From assembly GCA_029817715.1 (NCBI GenBank), contig JARUPY010000395.1:682001-746000 (forward strand): a DNA stretch of 64,000 nucleotides, in the 5' to 3' direction. The notes below the pieces were generated by a model. The model had not been told where the DNA came from. It saw nothing but the letters and a program-made list of their open reading frames with translations, and searched no databases. The translations under genes were made by a program, and so were the position numbers. The DNA is from Melastoma dodecandrum (Eukaryota; Streptophyta; Magnoliopsida; Myrtales; Melastomataceae). This document shows, piece after piece, positions 47,854-59,032 of this stretch. The first letter of the stretch is position 1. Each line of letters opens with the position of its first letter.

Positions 47854-48510
47854 ATGTAATATGTGAACAAGGTGTCTCATATCCTCCTCCTGCGTGTATA
47901 TTTTGTATTTGATTAGGTGTCTGTGGACCGTCCATGCAAAACTTTTCTTGTCTTTAAAAGAAATAAAAAAACATTTACTAAGGCGATTTTTTTCTTATAG
48001 TAGATTATTGGTTTTGGTAGAAGAAAAGATTACTATCATCTCTACATATTCATTAACATCTTACATATTCAAAACTTCACCCGTAATATATAATTTTTAA
48101 ATTAATTCCGTGTTAATTTTTGCATGATTTCTTAATCTACATGATGTGTTTGGGTCATGACTATAACTAGTTTGTAAAAAAATTGTTAGATTTTTGTATT
48201 TCGGAGTCTTTTATGATACGTTATTATATTTTTAAAAAATGTTTTAAAAATTTTGAAGCCCTAAAACGCTGACAAAGTTGATCATTTCATAAGCAAATTA
48301 AGCAAAGCCAAAAAATGGGCCCAGCCCAATTGTAAACTCCCTCAAATATTCAAGGCCCAATTAGGCCTCAGTGCCAGTGAATGTACACTTAAAACGTCGA
48401 TCTCCTCTCCCGCGGCATTACTCTGAATGGTCACCATCATCTCATACCATTCTCCGTTATTGTGCCAAAATGTTGAACAATGACTATCGAACGTATGACT
48501 AATTTCAACC
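47854..48510. other. 3' flank of unit C and fifth GGCCCA-rich block
   Basis: The block at 48,317-48,450 contains GGGCCCAGCCCAATTGTAAA and GCCCAATTAGGCCTC, as after the other units. Array similarity fades after about 48.45 kb. Confidence 0.5.
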
Positions 48511-49270
48511 TATCGAAACTTTGGAATCGGAGGAAATTTTCATTCAGATTGTATTGTTACAAAATGAGGGATCATCGCTATTCATAGGCAAACGATGCTC
48601 TGGATAAGATCTACAAATTAATAATAAGTCTTGATCACTAATACATTGAAACCAAATTACACAAAAAATGATCGCATCACTTGGGAAAAAAAAAATGCAC
48701 GACACAAAACTCACAAACGAACTAGACAACTCCCCCAAAAAAATAGTATACAAATTCCTAGGTCAAACATGTTAAACATCCTACAGGGTTGGTCGTCTAC
48801 CTTCTTTCGTAATACTTAAATTTAAATTTTAAATTTTTTCGTATAAATTTATTGACCTTGACACTAAGACAACGAGGAATTTTTTTCTCGTAATAGTACT
48901 TAAATTAGGACACACGACATCTTTATTCCTTTTCTTGTCCGAGCCGGACCTACGGAGTTTAAGCAATTTTGATGGACAAAAATATTAAACGAAATCTTAA
49001 AATCTTCAGACAGGTTATAATTTCGTTAAAATTAAAAAAATTCAACTATAATATACGATTCAACCAAGACAAGGCTCTGATGCAACTTGATAGATTTCAG
49101 GCTCAGCAGAAGTAATAAAATTATATTTTATTATACCCAAAAATAAAAACACTTGGTATCTATCGAAGCTTTAGAATAGAAGGAAATTTTCATTCAGATT
49201 GTATTGTTACAAAATGAGGGATCATCGCTATTCATAGGCAAACGATGCTCTGGATAAGATCTACAAATTA
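48511..49270. repeat. 110-bp direct repeat pair, possible copia LTR fragments
   Basis: Positions 48511-48620 and 49161-49270 match with four differences in the first 22 bases and none in the last 88. Between them, at 49074-49085, the - strand reads TTGCATCAGAGC, 10 of 12 bases of the usual copia primer site. This suggests LTR pieces of a small, internally deleted element on the - strand. The left copy lacks the part next to the primer site, and no target duplication was found. Confidence 0.55.
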
Positions 49271-51772
49271 CCACGTAAACATAACTATTATCACATAATC
49301 TATGTAACATTAATATATCACAGAAATTTATAGACATTATCACCTCTACTTCTTGTGCCAATTGAAGACCATAAAACATACCAAAAAAATCTAGATATTA
49401 ATTTTTTACCTTCTTGTACGGAATTACCACCTAAAATGTTGGCGAAGGGGTTGATTTCAACACTAATAATCTCGACACCTCATTCATCTTACCATTGGAT
49501 TTCAGTTTCTTCATCATCATTTCTTCACAATCTGATCACATCTCTTACACTTAGCCGGATTACAACTTTTCACGATCCAACACATTTCTTTGAACATAGA
49601 AAGGAGAAAGTATACTCTAAATCGAAATTTTGAATATAAACTGAGTGAGAACATCAAAACTGAGTCCCGACAATTTTTCGATTTTGAAAAGTATTTTAAT
49701 TCAGTGCTTTAAGTTGAAGAGGGGGGGTGAATTGGAAATTTTTTACTTTAAAATACTTTATAAATGAAAGTAATTAATGTTCAAAATCGACTAAAAACAG
49801 CGAATGTATCAATAGTCATTTTATAAATTAAAAATAAATAAATTCTGGCATTTGTTATCTTTGTATAAATGATTCTTTCTTCATTTAACTTCAATAGTAA
49901 GGGCAAGTAAGGTTTAAAAATCTTATAAGTTACAGAAGCATAATCTAAAATGTTTGGCAAAGAGATCCTAACAGGGTCAAAACCTCTCAAGGAAATTCCA
50001 AAATCATGAGCATCAAAGGCCAGGGAGGTTTCGCGTTGATCCACCCATAACATCAGCAAAGAAGGACCTGGAAAACGTTACTAAATTTCGAGGGATAATA
50101 GCAGCATGACGGATCAAAGTTCTTCCATTCAAAGACAGCCGGATATGATCTCACTCCGACACACATCTCCTCACAGTCTGAGCGAGTTGCCTCCGTTTCT
50201 CCACGAGATTAGACGACAGTGTCGTAGATGCATCTTCAAACAGATCCGCAATATGAAGTTTTCTACAACTTCCCAGCTTCCCTGATCACTCCGTCCCAAC
50301 TGTATGTTATTAATCATTGGAGACCGAGAGCTGAACTTATTAATCGCGCCATCGGGAACTGGATGAAGGCTCTCCCCTTTACCTCCTTTCTGATGCTTAA
50401 TAACTGCGGGTAGAGTTCCATTAATTATTTATGCTTTAAACTACATGAATTTATTATGTCTGAGCAACCCAAACAAGAAAAAACCAAGATGAATTAATTA
50501 TTTAATAATAAACTTTCAAATACAAAATAAAAATATTGGAATGTATGGGTGTGGCACAAATTAAGAAAAAAAGAGGGAGTTGCCCGAGGTCTCTTATTTA
50601 TAATGGATAGGCACTTAATGTGCTTTGAATTTAGTGATTTAGTTAAGTTGTGTTTTTTACATATTTAGCAATTTTTTGCCTTTGTAAACTGTATTTTTTT
50701 TTCTTATTCTATAATATCTAAAATGAGCAAATCGATATGCTTCACCCATGTACATCATGTATTTTTTTAAAATTAGTTTTCGTAACGACGCGAACCAAGA
50801 AATTTGGTGATCCTTCAACAGTGGATTATCTAGAGCCGACCGTTTCGTATATGTCGATGCAGTTTGTCATTCCCGTGTTAGAAATAGGCGCGGTTTATTT
50901 GATGCCGTCAGGTGATGCTCGAACGCCTCGAGTGGATAATCTTTGCGGAGTTCATGACTTGGAAGACAGGACGCGATGAATAACAATAGAACAAACACCC
51001 CATATGCCTTGTTCAAATCCACGGCTCCTTTTTACACAGCACCAAAAAGAAGGTGTATATTTATATTATGTATTGGAAAGATATTTGGGTAATCCATACA
51101 TGTTTTTTAAGGTTGTAATTTAATGGCGTAATCAAAACAATACCATTTTTTGACATTGTCGTTTCTAATAATCTACTTTAAATTTAACATGGCCATGACT
51201 TTTTTGATGGTTGTGGATGGTTTAAAAGAAAAGAGATATGCTTGACTTTTTTTTTTTAAATTCTCATGAATGATTTGTTGTTTAATGTTTTCTGTCCGCA
51301 CTAAGTATTTATTTATTTTTTATAGAAATTATACAGTCGACATAAATGAGAAGGATAAGCTGCGAAGAAAGATTTTGTTAAAGATTAATTAAATTTTGAT
51401 ACAGGGTTATTCTGCGAAAATCACGGCACCAAAATAATTTAATGAAAAACTGGGGTCAGATGATCTCAAGTAAATTCGGACTGGTTACTCTTAGCCAACT
51501 ACATCCACAGAGTGAGAGTTACGGAGACTGGATTGCCGGAGCAGGGTGGAAATCTTTGAGTTTGATTGTGTACGAGGAGACCGGTTTGATTCGTCAAGGC
51601 TGCGAAATTGCCTATATTGACTGGACCGAATCCACTCGACACGAAGAAAGACAAAGAATTTATATAATAAAGATCAATTGTCTCCTGCGGTGAGCAGTGC
51701 TCGTGCGTAAACAATGATAATAAAGATCCAGTTAGGCCAAATTTTGTCTAATAGAACGAAATGAGTTATCTA
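49271..51772. other. Unassigned stretch with a few open frames
   Basis: Contains a G-run (GAGGGGGGGTGAATTGG near 49,720) resembling a polypurine tract. Open frames lie at 50,228-50,413, 50,737-50,979 and 51,442-51,693; the last reads ESYGDWIAGAGWKSLSLIVY then CEIAYIDWTE. I recognise no family and could not join them by convincing splice sites. Confidence 0.35.
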
Positions 51773-52508
51773 TGTTCGCTCCGGAAGTGATCGCGGACAA
51801 GCCGGATCACGTCGGAAATCTGTGGCACTACAGGTCAACTGGTGCCCGAAGGATTCGTTGAATGTGTGGTCGCCGAATAAAATGAAAGAACGAGAGAGAA
51901 GACAACGGATGAGCAGCCTTAATCGGAAGCACTTACGGATGCCATTGACGATGCCTTCGAGAGTGAACAGGAACGCAGGAGCACAAAGAGAGCTTGAATG
52001 CTGGAATGTTAGAAAAGATAAAATATGACAATATATGTCCGTCTGTAGAGAGGTGTTGATGTGTGTTTGTACAATGTCTAAGAACAACTATTTATTCTAA
52101 GGTAGACCTACATATATACGGTAATATAATATTGCACATATATTACGCTTCCTTTACTGCCAGTCTTCATGGAATATCTCATTTCCATATGAGCAAACTT
52201 GGCAACAATCTCCTTCCCGATCCTGAGATCTTCTAGAGCCTTCCTTAACAGCTGACTGGTCGACCGTGTCGCCCATTGGCCTTCGCCGTAGAGTTTCCTT
52301 GCTTGCCCAGTTTGACTGTCGCTTGTCGCTTCGCCGACCTGTTGTCATCCGTTGCTTGGTAATCCCTTCGCCCAGCAAGCCTTCGCCTGGTGTGTATCCG
52401 TGGTCACCTCACCTCCTTCCTGGATTTTCCTTCCCTAGGCCTGTGTTCTGGACCGTCGATCCACAGATTCGGCTGAGATCTGTGGCCCAGAATTTCTATT
52501 GCTAAACA
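51773..52508 (-). repeat. 3' LTR of the Tat element
   Basis: On the - strand it begins TGTTTAGCAATAGAAATTCT and ends TCCGGAGCGAACA (TG...CA, 736 bases). Just before it on the - strand is the purine run TTGAGGGGGCTTATA, the usual second-strand primer. A TATA-like stretch (GTATATATG) lies inside near 52,115. The left border is inferred from the end sequence and cannot be tested without the other LTR. Confidence 0.65.
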
Positions 52509-53990
52509 TATAAGCCCCCTCAAGGCAGACTAAGTAATTTGTCTCGCCTTGAAAACGACCAATTAAATCATTCCCCCGTAGCCTCGGTAACGTGTGCAGG
52601 CGAGTAATGACCCTTGACCATCGATATCCCCGGATCGTATCGGTTGAGATCTCCAGGAGAACTGTTGCGATCCCTAAATTCTCTGTCATAATATCTCCCG
52701 TCAAAGTCCTTTTCCCCTCACGACTTCGCTATAAAATGAAGCGCTCGGATCGTCTTCCGACTCACAAGCCAGCGTTTCTTGAAAATAACCAAGCCATGAA
52801 GTTCTTGTCTTTCCTTTGATATTCCATCCAAAGCCTATGCCCATCACCTTAGCTTGTTTGGGAGCCTATACCCATCACCTTATGAGGGTGGTCTCCAACT
52901 CATCGACTTTCCTCCTTCTGGAAGGGAAGAGAGCCTGCACAAGCCCTCGGCGATGTGTCGCGGATGTCGTCTGGTTGGTACCTCACTAAACTGACCCTCC
53001 CTGGCTAGCCAATAGGCTGGTTCGCCGGGGCTGTTGAGGTTGAAATCATTGTTCCATCCCCCAATTTGCCAACCTCACGGTCTTTGGGAGATCCAACCAG
53101 GCATCAAGCCTTTAACTCCATGGCATCGCGTGAGGTCCCGTCTGGCATCCTCAAAGTGGGTTTCCAGACGCTTCTACCATTGGGAAGGGATTTCTTTTTG
53201 CAACTACGGATCTCCTTCATCTGAGGAAAGAACCGGGTGTGCTGGTTTCTGTGGATAAACCATTGAAGAACGTCAAGCGTTTGTAATATCTTCAATAGAA
53301 CATTTCCAACGAGTGGAAGCGTCGTCTACTGAATCATCTACTTTCTTTCGTGTACATTCATTATCAATCGAACCCGTGTACCATTTGGATTTGAATGAAA
53401 ATAAATGTCTGTTTATTATGAACCTTTTCGCTTGCCCACTTATGACAATTGAATCGTCATCAGTTTCCAAGCGAAGCGACGCTTTGGATGTCACACGCCC
53501 CATAAGCGAGGCGACGTTTGTGTTGGGGCTTTGGTCGTCAAGCGACGTCCTTTCTGGGCGCAACCTCTGTTGGTTTCTGGGGTTATAAAGTCTTTGAGGG
53601 TCAGGGTTTCCCTCTCATGCACTCAGAAAATCCCTCCTCCGGTGATCTTTCTGGTGCTCGTGTGACGGGGAGGCTCTTGCACTAAAAACGGAGCAGAAGA
53701 ATAGGGAGACTGCCCTATTGCAACCGCCAACGTCTTCCACTCAGATAGCCAAGCTCTCTAGAAAGGAGGCTGTCCTTCTGAAGCGAAGGGAAGAGCTGCA
53801 AGCTGCTATCCAACACCTCTAGGGACAGTTGGATGTTACGTCTGAGGATCTCGCTGCTGCTCGTGTGAACGAGGCGACTGAACGTGCTGCCCTGACCATG
53901 TAAAGGCGGCGTATGAGAGGGATTGGGGCAAGGCCCTTGATTTTGAGGCGAAGGAAATCATGGTTGCCGACGTGATGGACCGGTTGAAGC
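52509..53990 (+). pseudogene. Antisense ORF region of the Tat element
   Basis: Between integrase and the 3' LTR the + strand holds a TATA box (CTATAAAATGAAG near 52,730) and downstream coding-like sequence. At about 53,690-53,990 frames read SRKEAVLLKRREELQAAIQH and SEDLAAARVNEATERAALT, a heptad-rich, coiled-coil-like pattern broken by a stop (CTCTAGGGA) and a frameshift after GACCATG. Several Tat elements, such as maize Grande, are known to carry an extra ORF on the opposite strand in this position. The protein's role is unknown. Confidence 0.45.
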
Positions 53991-55264
53991 TCATGTTGTA
54001 TTCCTTGCCTCGCATTTGATTTTTTTCTTACGTTTGTATTTGTCCCCACATGGTGGGGAAACATTTTGAAATGACACATTTGTGTGCTTCCACATCGTTG
54101 GCCTATGCTCTTTCAAGTATTTGTCATTGATCTTAAAGTCATGTAACGATCCATCTAGCCCCCCTAGGCGATATGAGTTCCCAAGATGGGACTCAACTAC
54201 CCGGAAAGGGCCTTCCCAGTTTGGTGTCCATTTCCCTTGAAAGTACTCACGAACTCCTTCGGGTAATCGTAACTTCCATATTAGGTCGCCCACACTAAAT
54301 GATCGAGGGACTACTTTCTTGTTATAATAGCGGGCGATGTTTCTTTATGAGCTTCTAGATGGTTCAGCACGTTGATCCTGGTGGTTTCCAGGTTTTCTAG
54401 TTCAGCATGCATGTCCTCATCATACCATTCGTATTCTCCCAAATGTTTGAGGAGTTTGAGCGATTTGTACCGCACTTCTATTTGGAGCATAGCATCGTGG
54501 CCGTAGACAGGCTAAACGGGGCGACGCCTATGCTTTCCTTTTTGGTAAACCGAAGTGTCCATAATGTCTCTTGGAGCAGGGTATGCCATGTTCGTGGGTT
54601 ATTTCCAATCGTCCTCTGTATCACTCGTTTGATGAGTTTGTTAGAGGCTTCTTCTTGCCCGTTTGACTGAGCATAGTACGGAGTTGAGTTGAGTACTTTG
54701 AAGCTGAAATCCTCGGTGAATTCATTTATAAGTTCGCCGTTGAATACTCTTCGGTTGTCTACGACAATGCTTTGAGGTACTCCATATCAATAGATAATGA
54801 AGTTTTTAATGAATTGGATCATGTCCTTCTGGTTAATTAACTTATACGCTGCCGCCTCGACCCATTTGGTGAAATAGTCGGTGGCAACAAGTATATAAGC
54901 ATCTCCTCTGGTCGAGTGAGGATGGATTTCTCCTATGATGACTAACGCCCATGTCCTAAGGCCATGGTTTTATTACAACGTTCATATTCATTGCGGGGGT
55001 TCGCTTCATTGGCCCACATTGTTGGCAAGCTTGACAGGCTCGAGCCATCTCAATGCAATTCTTGACCATTGACGGCCAGTAGAAACCGTGTCTTTTGATC
55101 GACCAGCTCATTTTAATTCCGGCTTGATATGTTCCGCACAATCTCTCATGGGTTTCCATCATGATTGGGATGGCTTCGTCTAGATCGACGCACCTCAGAA
55201 GTACGCCTTCGTTGGTTTTTCTATAAAGAGTGTTGTCGAGGAGTATATAGTGTCTAGCGATCAC
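53991..55264 (-). pseudogene. Tat integrase, broken
   Basis: The zinc-binding part reads YWPSMVKNCIEMARACQACQ (55,264-54,956) with its second histidine position altered. Core remains include NGQEEASNKLIKRVIQRTIG near 54,650, and the C-terminal part has GKWTPNWEGPFRVVESHLGN (54,293-53,991). Stops lie near 54,790 and at several points from 54,110 to 54,450. Confidence 0.8.
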
Positions 55265-55455
55265 TCGAATTCTCCTTTCAACTTTTGTCCCGGTATCCTT
55301 GAGGAATTGTCGTATTGGTTCTCGTCAATCCTCTTTTTGTTCGAATAAGTCCGCGGTGTGGACCTCTTTAGTTTTCTCCTCACCATCATTATGGAACTCT
55401 GGTCGTTTGTTTACAAACAACGTCGCTTTGCTCTTGGATGTCTCCAAGTCACTAA

Positions 55456-56100
55456 TCAAGCCAGAAGCACACTATGTAAGTGGTTAGCCTCCTGGTTGTC
55501 GTCTCTTTTTACATGGATTACTTCAACTTTGTGTAACTTTGCGAAGAGTTCCTTTGCCTTGTGCAGGTATTTACCAAGATTGGGTGAGTGGCACTCACTC
55601 TGGTCAAGGAGTTGTTGAATTACTAGCTGGGAGTCACCGCATATTTTTACGGTTTCCGTCCTCCAGTCTAGTGTCAGCTGTAAGGCTACAATCAAGGCTT
55701 CATACTCTGCCTTATTGTTAGTGACTTTCCAGTTGATGTGACAAGCCACTCTGGTTTCCGCTCTCCATGGTGTCTCAATAAAGACGCCCACGCCAGCTCC
55801 GAATTTGTTAGAGGACCCATCGAACCAAACGGTCCATCCTTTGTTCGGGTGATCTTCCTCGAGTGTGGAATCGAGATTGCCTTCACCATAATGAGTTATG
55901 AATTCGGCTAAAGCATAGCCTTTGACTGAGGCTTGTGGTTTATGATAGATATTGCAGGCTGAAAGCACTAGGCTCCACTTGCCTATCATTCCCGTAAGTA
56001 AGGGATTGTCAAAGAACACTTTGGTAACCGGGGTCTTGGAGATGACATACACATCGTTAGACCAGATATAGTTTCTTAGTTTTGTCATTGAGAAATACAC
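55456..56100 (-). pseudogene. Tat RNase H pair (end of RH1 and aRH)
   Basis: An open frame of 214 aa. Residues 1-30 are the end of the first RNase H (YFSMTKLRNYI, TPVTKVF). The second, archaeal-type domain has WFDGSS (D94), NNKAEYEALIVAL (E132) and CGDSQLV (D156), so three acidic residues are present; the last motif region (DDNQEANHLHS) is worn. RH1 upstream, with ERAIYYLSCLLTETEQRH near 56,150, is outside this frame. Confidence 0.85.
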
Positions 56101-56550
56101 AGCAAGGCAGATCTTTTCTATCGAGGTGTGTCTTTGTTCTGTTTCTGTGAGTAGGCACGACAGATAGTAAATCGCCCTTTCTACTCTGTCGTGCTCTTGT
56201 GCTAGCAGTGGTCCAATAGTGGACTGGGATGCTGCTACGTACAGAATGTACGGCTGGTCTGCACTTGGTGGTGCCGGTACAGGCGGATTGGCTAGGTAAT
56301 CTTTTAAGTTCTGGAACGCTCGCTCATATTGTGATGAACTATTTATCTATCCCTTCTGTTTTCCTCTAAGGATTATCGAGAAGGCACTTGTCTTAGATGC
56401 GACATTGCCTATAAATCGGCGGATATAATTTATCCTGCCGAGGAAGGCTTGAAGTTCCTTCTTGCTCTGTGGAGCTAGAAGATTTTGAATGGCGCGGGTC
56501 TTCAAAGGGTCTACTTCGGTTCATTGCTGGTGCATAAGGAAACCAAGAAA

Positions 56551-57408
56551 CTATCCCTTTTGCACCCCAAAGGCGCATTTTAGTGGATTGAGTTTGAGGC
56601 TGTGCTTTCGCATATTTTCAAATGCTTCCCTTAAATGGAAAGGATGGTCCCGTCTCTTTTTAGACTTCACCACAACATCATCTATATATACCTCAAATGT
56701 CTTTCCGATTAGTGAGGCGAAGATTAAGTTCATTGCTCTCTGGTAGGTGGCTCCTGCATTCTTCAACCCGAAAGGTATTACTACCCATTCGAATATTCCT
56801 AATGGGCAACGGAATGCAGTTTTATGAACGTCTTCTTCAGCGATGAAAATTTGGTTATACCCAGAATACCCGCCCGTAAAGGACATTAGCTCGTGTCCCG
56901 CCGATTTGTCTATGAGATCATCAGTGACAGGCATGGGGTATTCGTCTTTGGGTGTTGCTTTGTTCATATCACGGAAGTCTATGCGGACTCTGATCTTTTC
57001 ATTTCTCTTGAAGACCGGCACTATGCCGGAGATCAAGTCGACGTATTTAGCTGTTCTTATGTATCCTGCTTTGAACAGCTTCTTAATCTCATCATATACC
57101 ATTTGGGCTACTTTCCGCGACATCCTTCGCGGGGTTTGTTTTATAGGTTTGATATTGCTATACGTCGGGAGTCGATGCTCGACTAAATCTTGGTTGAGAC
57201 CTGGTATCTCGGTGTAATCCCAAGCGAAGTAATCCTTGTAATTGTGAAGGACTTCGCTTATGCTACGCGCCTCTACTTCGTTCACGAGCAAACTGAGATA
57301 TGTAACACGCTGTGAATCAGCCGTTCCCAAATTTATCTCTTTCAACGGATCACAAGGAATAACATAAGTGTTAGGGACTTCTTTATTATTTGAATAAATG
57401 TTAAGCAT
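56551..57408 (-). pseudogene. Tat reverse transcriptase with altered catalytic site
   Basis: An open frame of 285 aa with FKAGYIRTAKYVDLISGIVP, RVRIDFRDMNKATPKDEYPM, IPFGLKNAGATYQRAMNLIF and the YIDD box (residues 241-244). At residues 177-180 it reads FTGG, where active enzymes have FxDG; the motif A aspartate that binds metal is lost, so this copy should be inactive. Further protease-RT linker sequence continues in other frames to 57,784. Confidence 0.9.
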
Positions 57409-57784
57409 GTCCTGGATGCTGAAGGAGACAAATTACATCGAGTCTCATTTATTCTAGACGTCCTGTAGCTAGCTAATCTCTCTAGGACATCGACTACTGG
57501 ATCAATTTGTTCACTCTCCATTGGATGAGGATGGGTTGAGGAGTCTTTCGGGCTCCAAGTCCATCTCAGTTTGTTGAGTACTGTTGTCGTCTCGTATCCC
57601 AGCTTCATACATGTCCTTTTCCAGTGGAGTAAGATCTTGTTTGGCGTCGAGCTGCTACTCATCGCCCCATCCTGTTGGGATAATTGGATTTTGAGGTGGT
57701 GCCACGGGTGATTCGTCGTACGAAACCAGGAACTCATAGCCTGTGTCGTTTAGAGGGCCGACGTTTGGGTCTCCCATAGCATAT

Positions 57785-58903
57785 TGATAACTCTATGAAA
57801 GTAGAGTTATTTAGGGCAATTTCATACTTAGATTTTGTTAGATTTGTGAAATATTGCGTTCATTACATAATATTCCTGGCTATTTCACATTATTTCCGAG
57901 AAATGGATTACTGCCGAGTTTTTTGGTCTATTTCAAGATAAATATGGAAAAAAGAAGTCTATTTGGATGCTGATGCAGGACCTGAAGCTAACGATGGGGA
58001 GAAAAGAAAAGATTTTCTTTTCAGATTTTTTGAGATTCTCTAGGTTTATTTTTTAGGATTATAAAAACACTTTATTTACCTTTAGAAGGGAGGGAGGAGG
58101 CCGCCGGTAACAAGGAGCCATTGACGGAGACTTCGCCAGTTTTTCTTTATGTCATTTTCATTGTTTAAGATTGATTTGATGTTTTCGTTCACCTCTGTTA
58201 TGAACTAATTTTCTTTGCCTAGGGTTAAGATGGATCCTGACAATTAGTCAAGAGTTTATCTCTTTTGACACACTTGAATGATTTAGGTTAGATTATTCCT
58301 ATTCGTTCTTAACGCTTTCTTATTGCCTGATCACCAATAGGATTGAATAGTGAATTTAGGTGAACTCGGAAGGGGAATCCTAGATTAAGCACGAGAAGAG
58401 GAATAACCTAGGTTAAACTTGGTCGGAAGACGGGATTATTAACAAGCGGGATAGGAATATACCCAATCGTCCTAGGTAATCGATTTGGAATTGATTCTTA
58501 AGGGGCACTCGATAGTTAATCTACCTAGGAATAGAGTGATTACTATTTACAGAGTTGTATGTTCTTATGACCTCGGGAGGGTTGTAGGAAGATAACCGAA
58601 TTCCAGATTATCAACCAGATCATCTTAAGTGTGTTGATTGAGATATGACTTGCGATTAATTGTCCGGTGAAATCGTTGCCCTAGGTTCTTTTCTCATTTG
58701 AATTTTAACTCAGTTTACTTACTCGTTTTCTTTAGCTTTGCACTTAGTTTGATTCTTTCTCAACTCGTTTAGTTGAATAATAGAGATTGACGTATTTTAA
58801 TAATTGAGAGAAGTTTAGATCAGTCCTCGTGGGAACGATATGTTACTTACACTTTATTACTTGTACGATCGCGTGCACTTGCGTGGTGAATACGTTTTCG
58901 ACA
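57785..58903 (+). repeat. 5' LTR of the Athila element
   Basis: Starts TGATAACTCTATGAAAGTAG, sharing this end and its hairpin with the solo LTRs at 22,936 and 38,473. The right end, taken at TTTTCGACA, is set by the primer site 11 bases further and could be off by a few bases. About 1,119 bases. Confidence 0.8.
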
Positions 58904-58914
58904 TGGGAAGTTTT

Positions 58915-58932
58915 TGGCGCCGTTATCGGGGA
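58915..58932 (+). other. Primer binding site, tRNA-Asp type
   Basis: TGGCGCCGTTATCGGGGA differs by one base from the common Athila primer site TGGCGCCGTTGCCGGGGA. Confidence 0.85.
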
Positions 58933-59032
58933 CTTTTTCTAGATTTTCAGCCAATATTAATTTCAATCAGGTCTTTATTAATTCAACTTTAACATTGATT
59001 TTCGATCTATTTGCAGGAAAAATCTTAACGTG

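Larger units (their letters stand above)
51773..57784 (-). mobile_element. Tat-lineage Ty3/Gypsy element, 3' part, decayed
   Basis: On the - strand, order from right to left: protease-RT linker remains, RT (57,408-56,551), a first RNase H (about 56,330-55,930), a second archaeal-type RNase H (55,850-55,456), integrase (55,264-53,991), a long non-pol stretch, a polypurine tract and the 3' LTR (52,508-51,773). Two RNase H domains in a row mark the Tat lineage (Ogre, Grande and relatives). The 5' side is cut at 57,784 by the Athila element, so gag and the 5' LTR should lie past the window. Stops and frameshifts run throughout. Confidence 0.85.

Noticed and set aside
54407..55721. + strand frames over the Tat integrase and RNase H
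   Set aside because: Antisense shadows of the - strand pol sequence with no family match.
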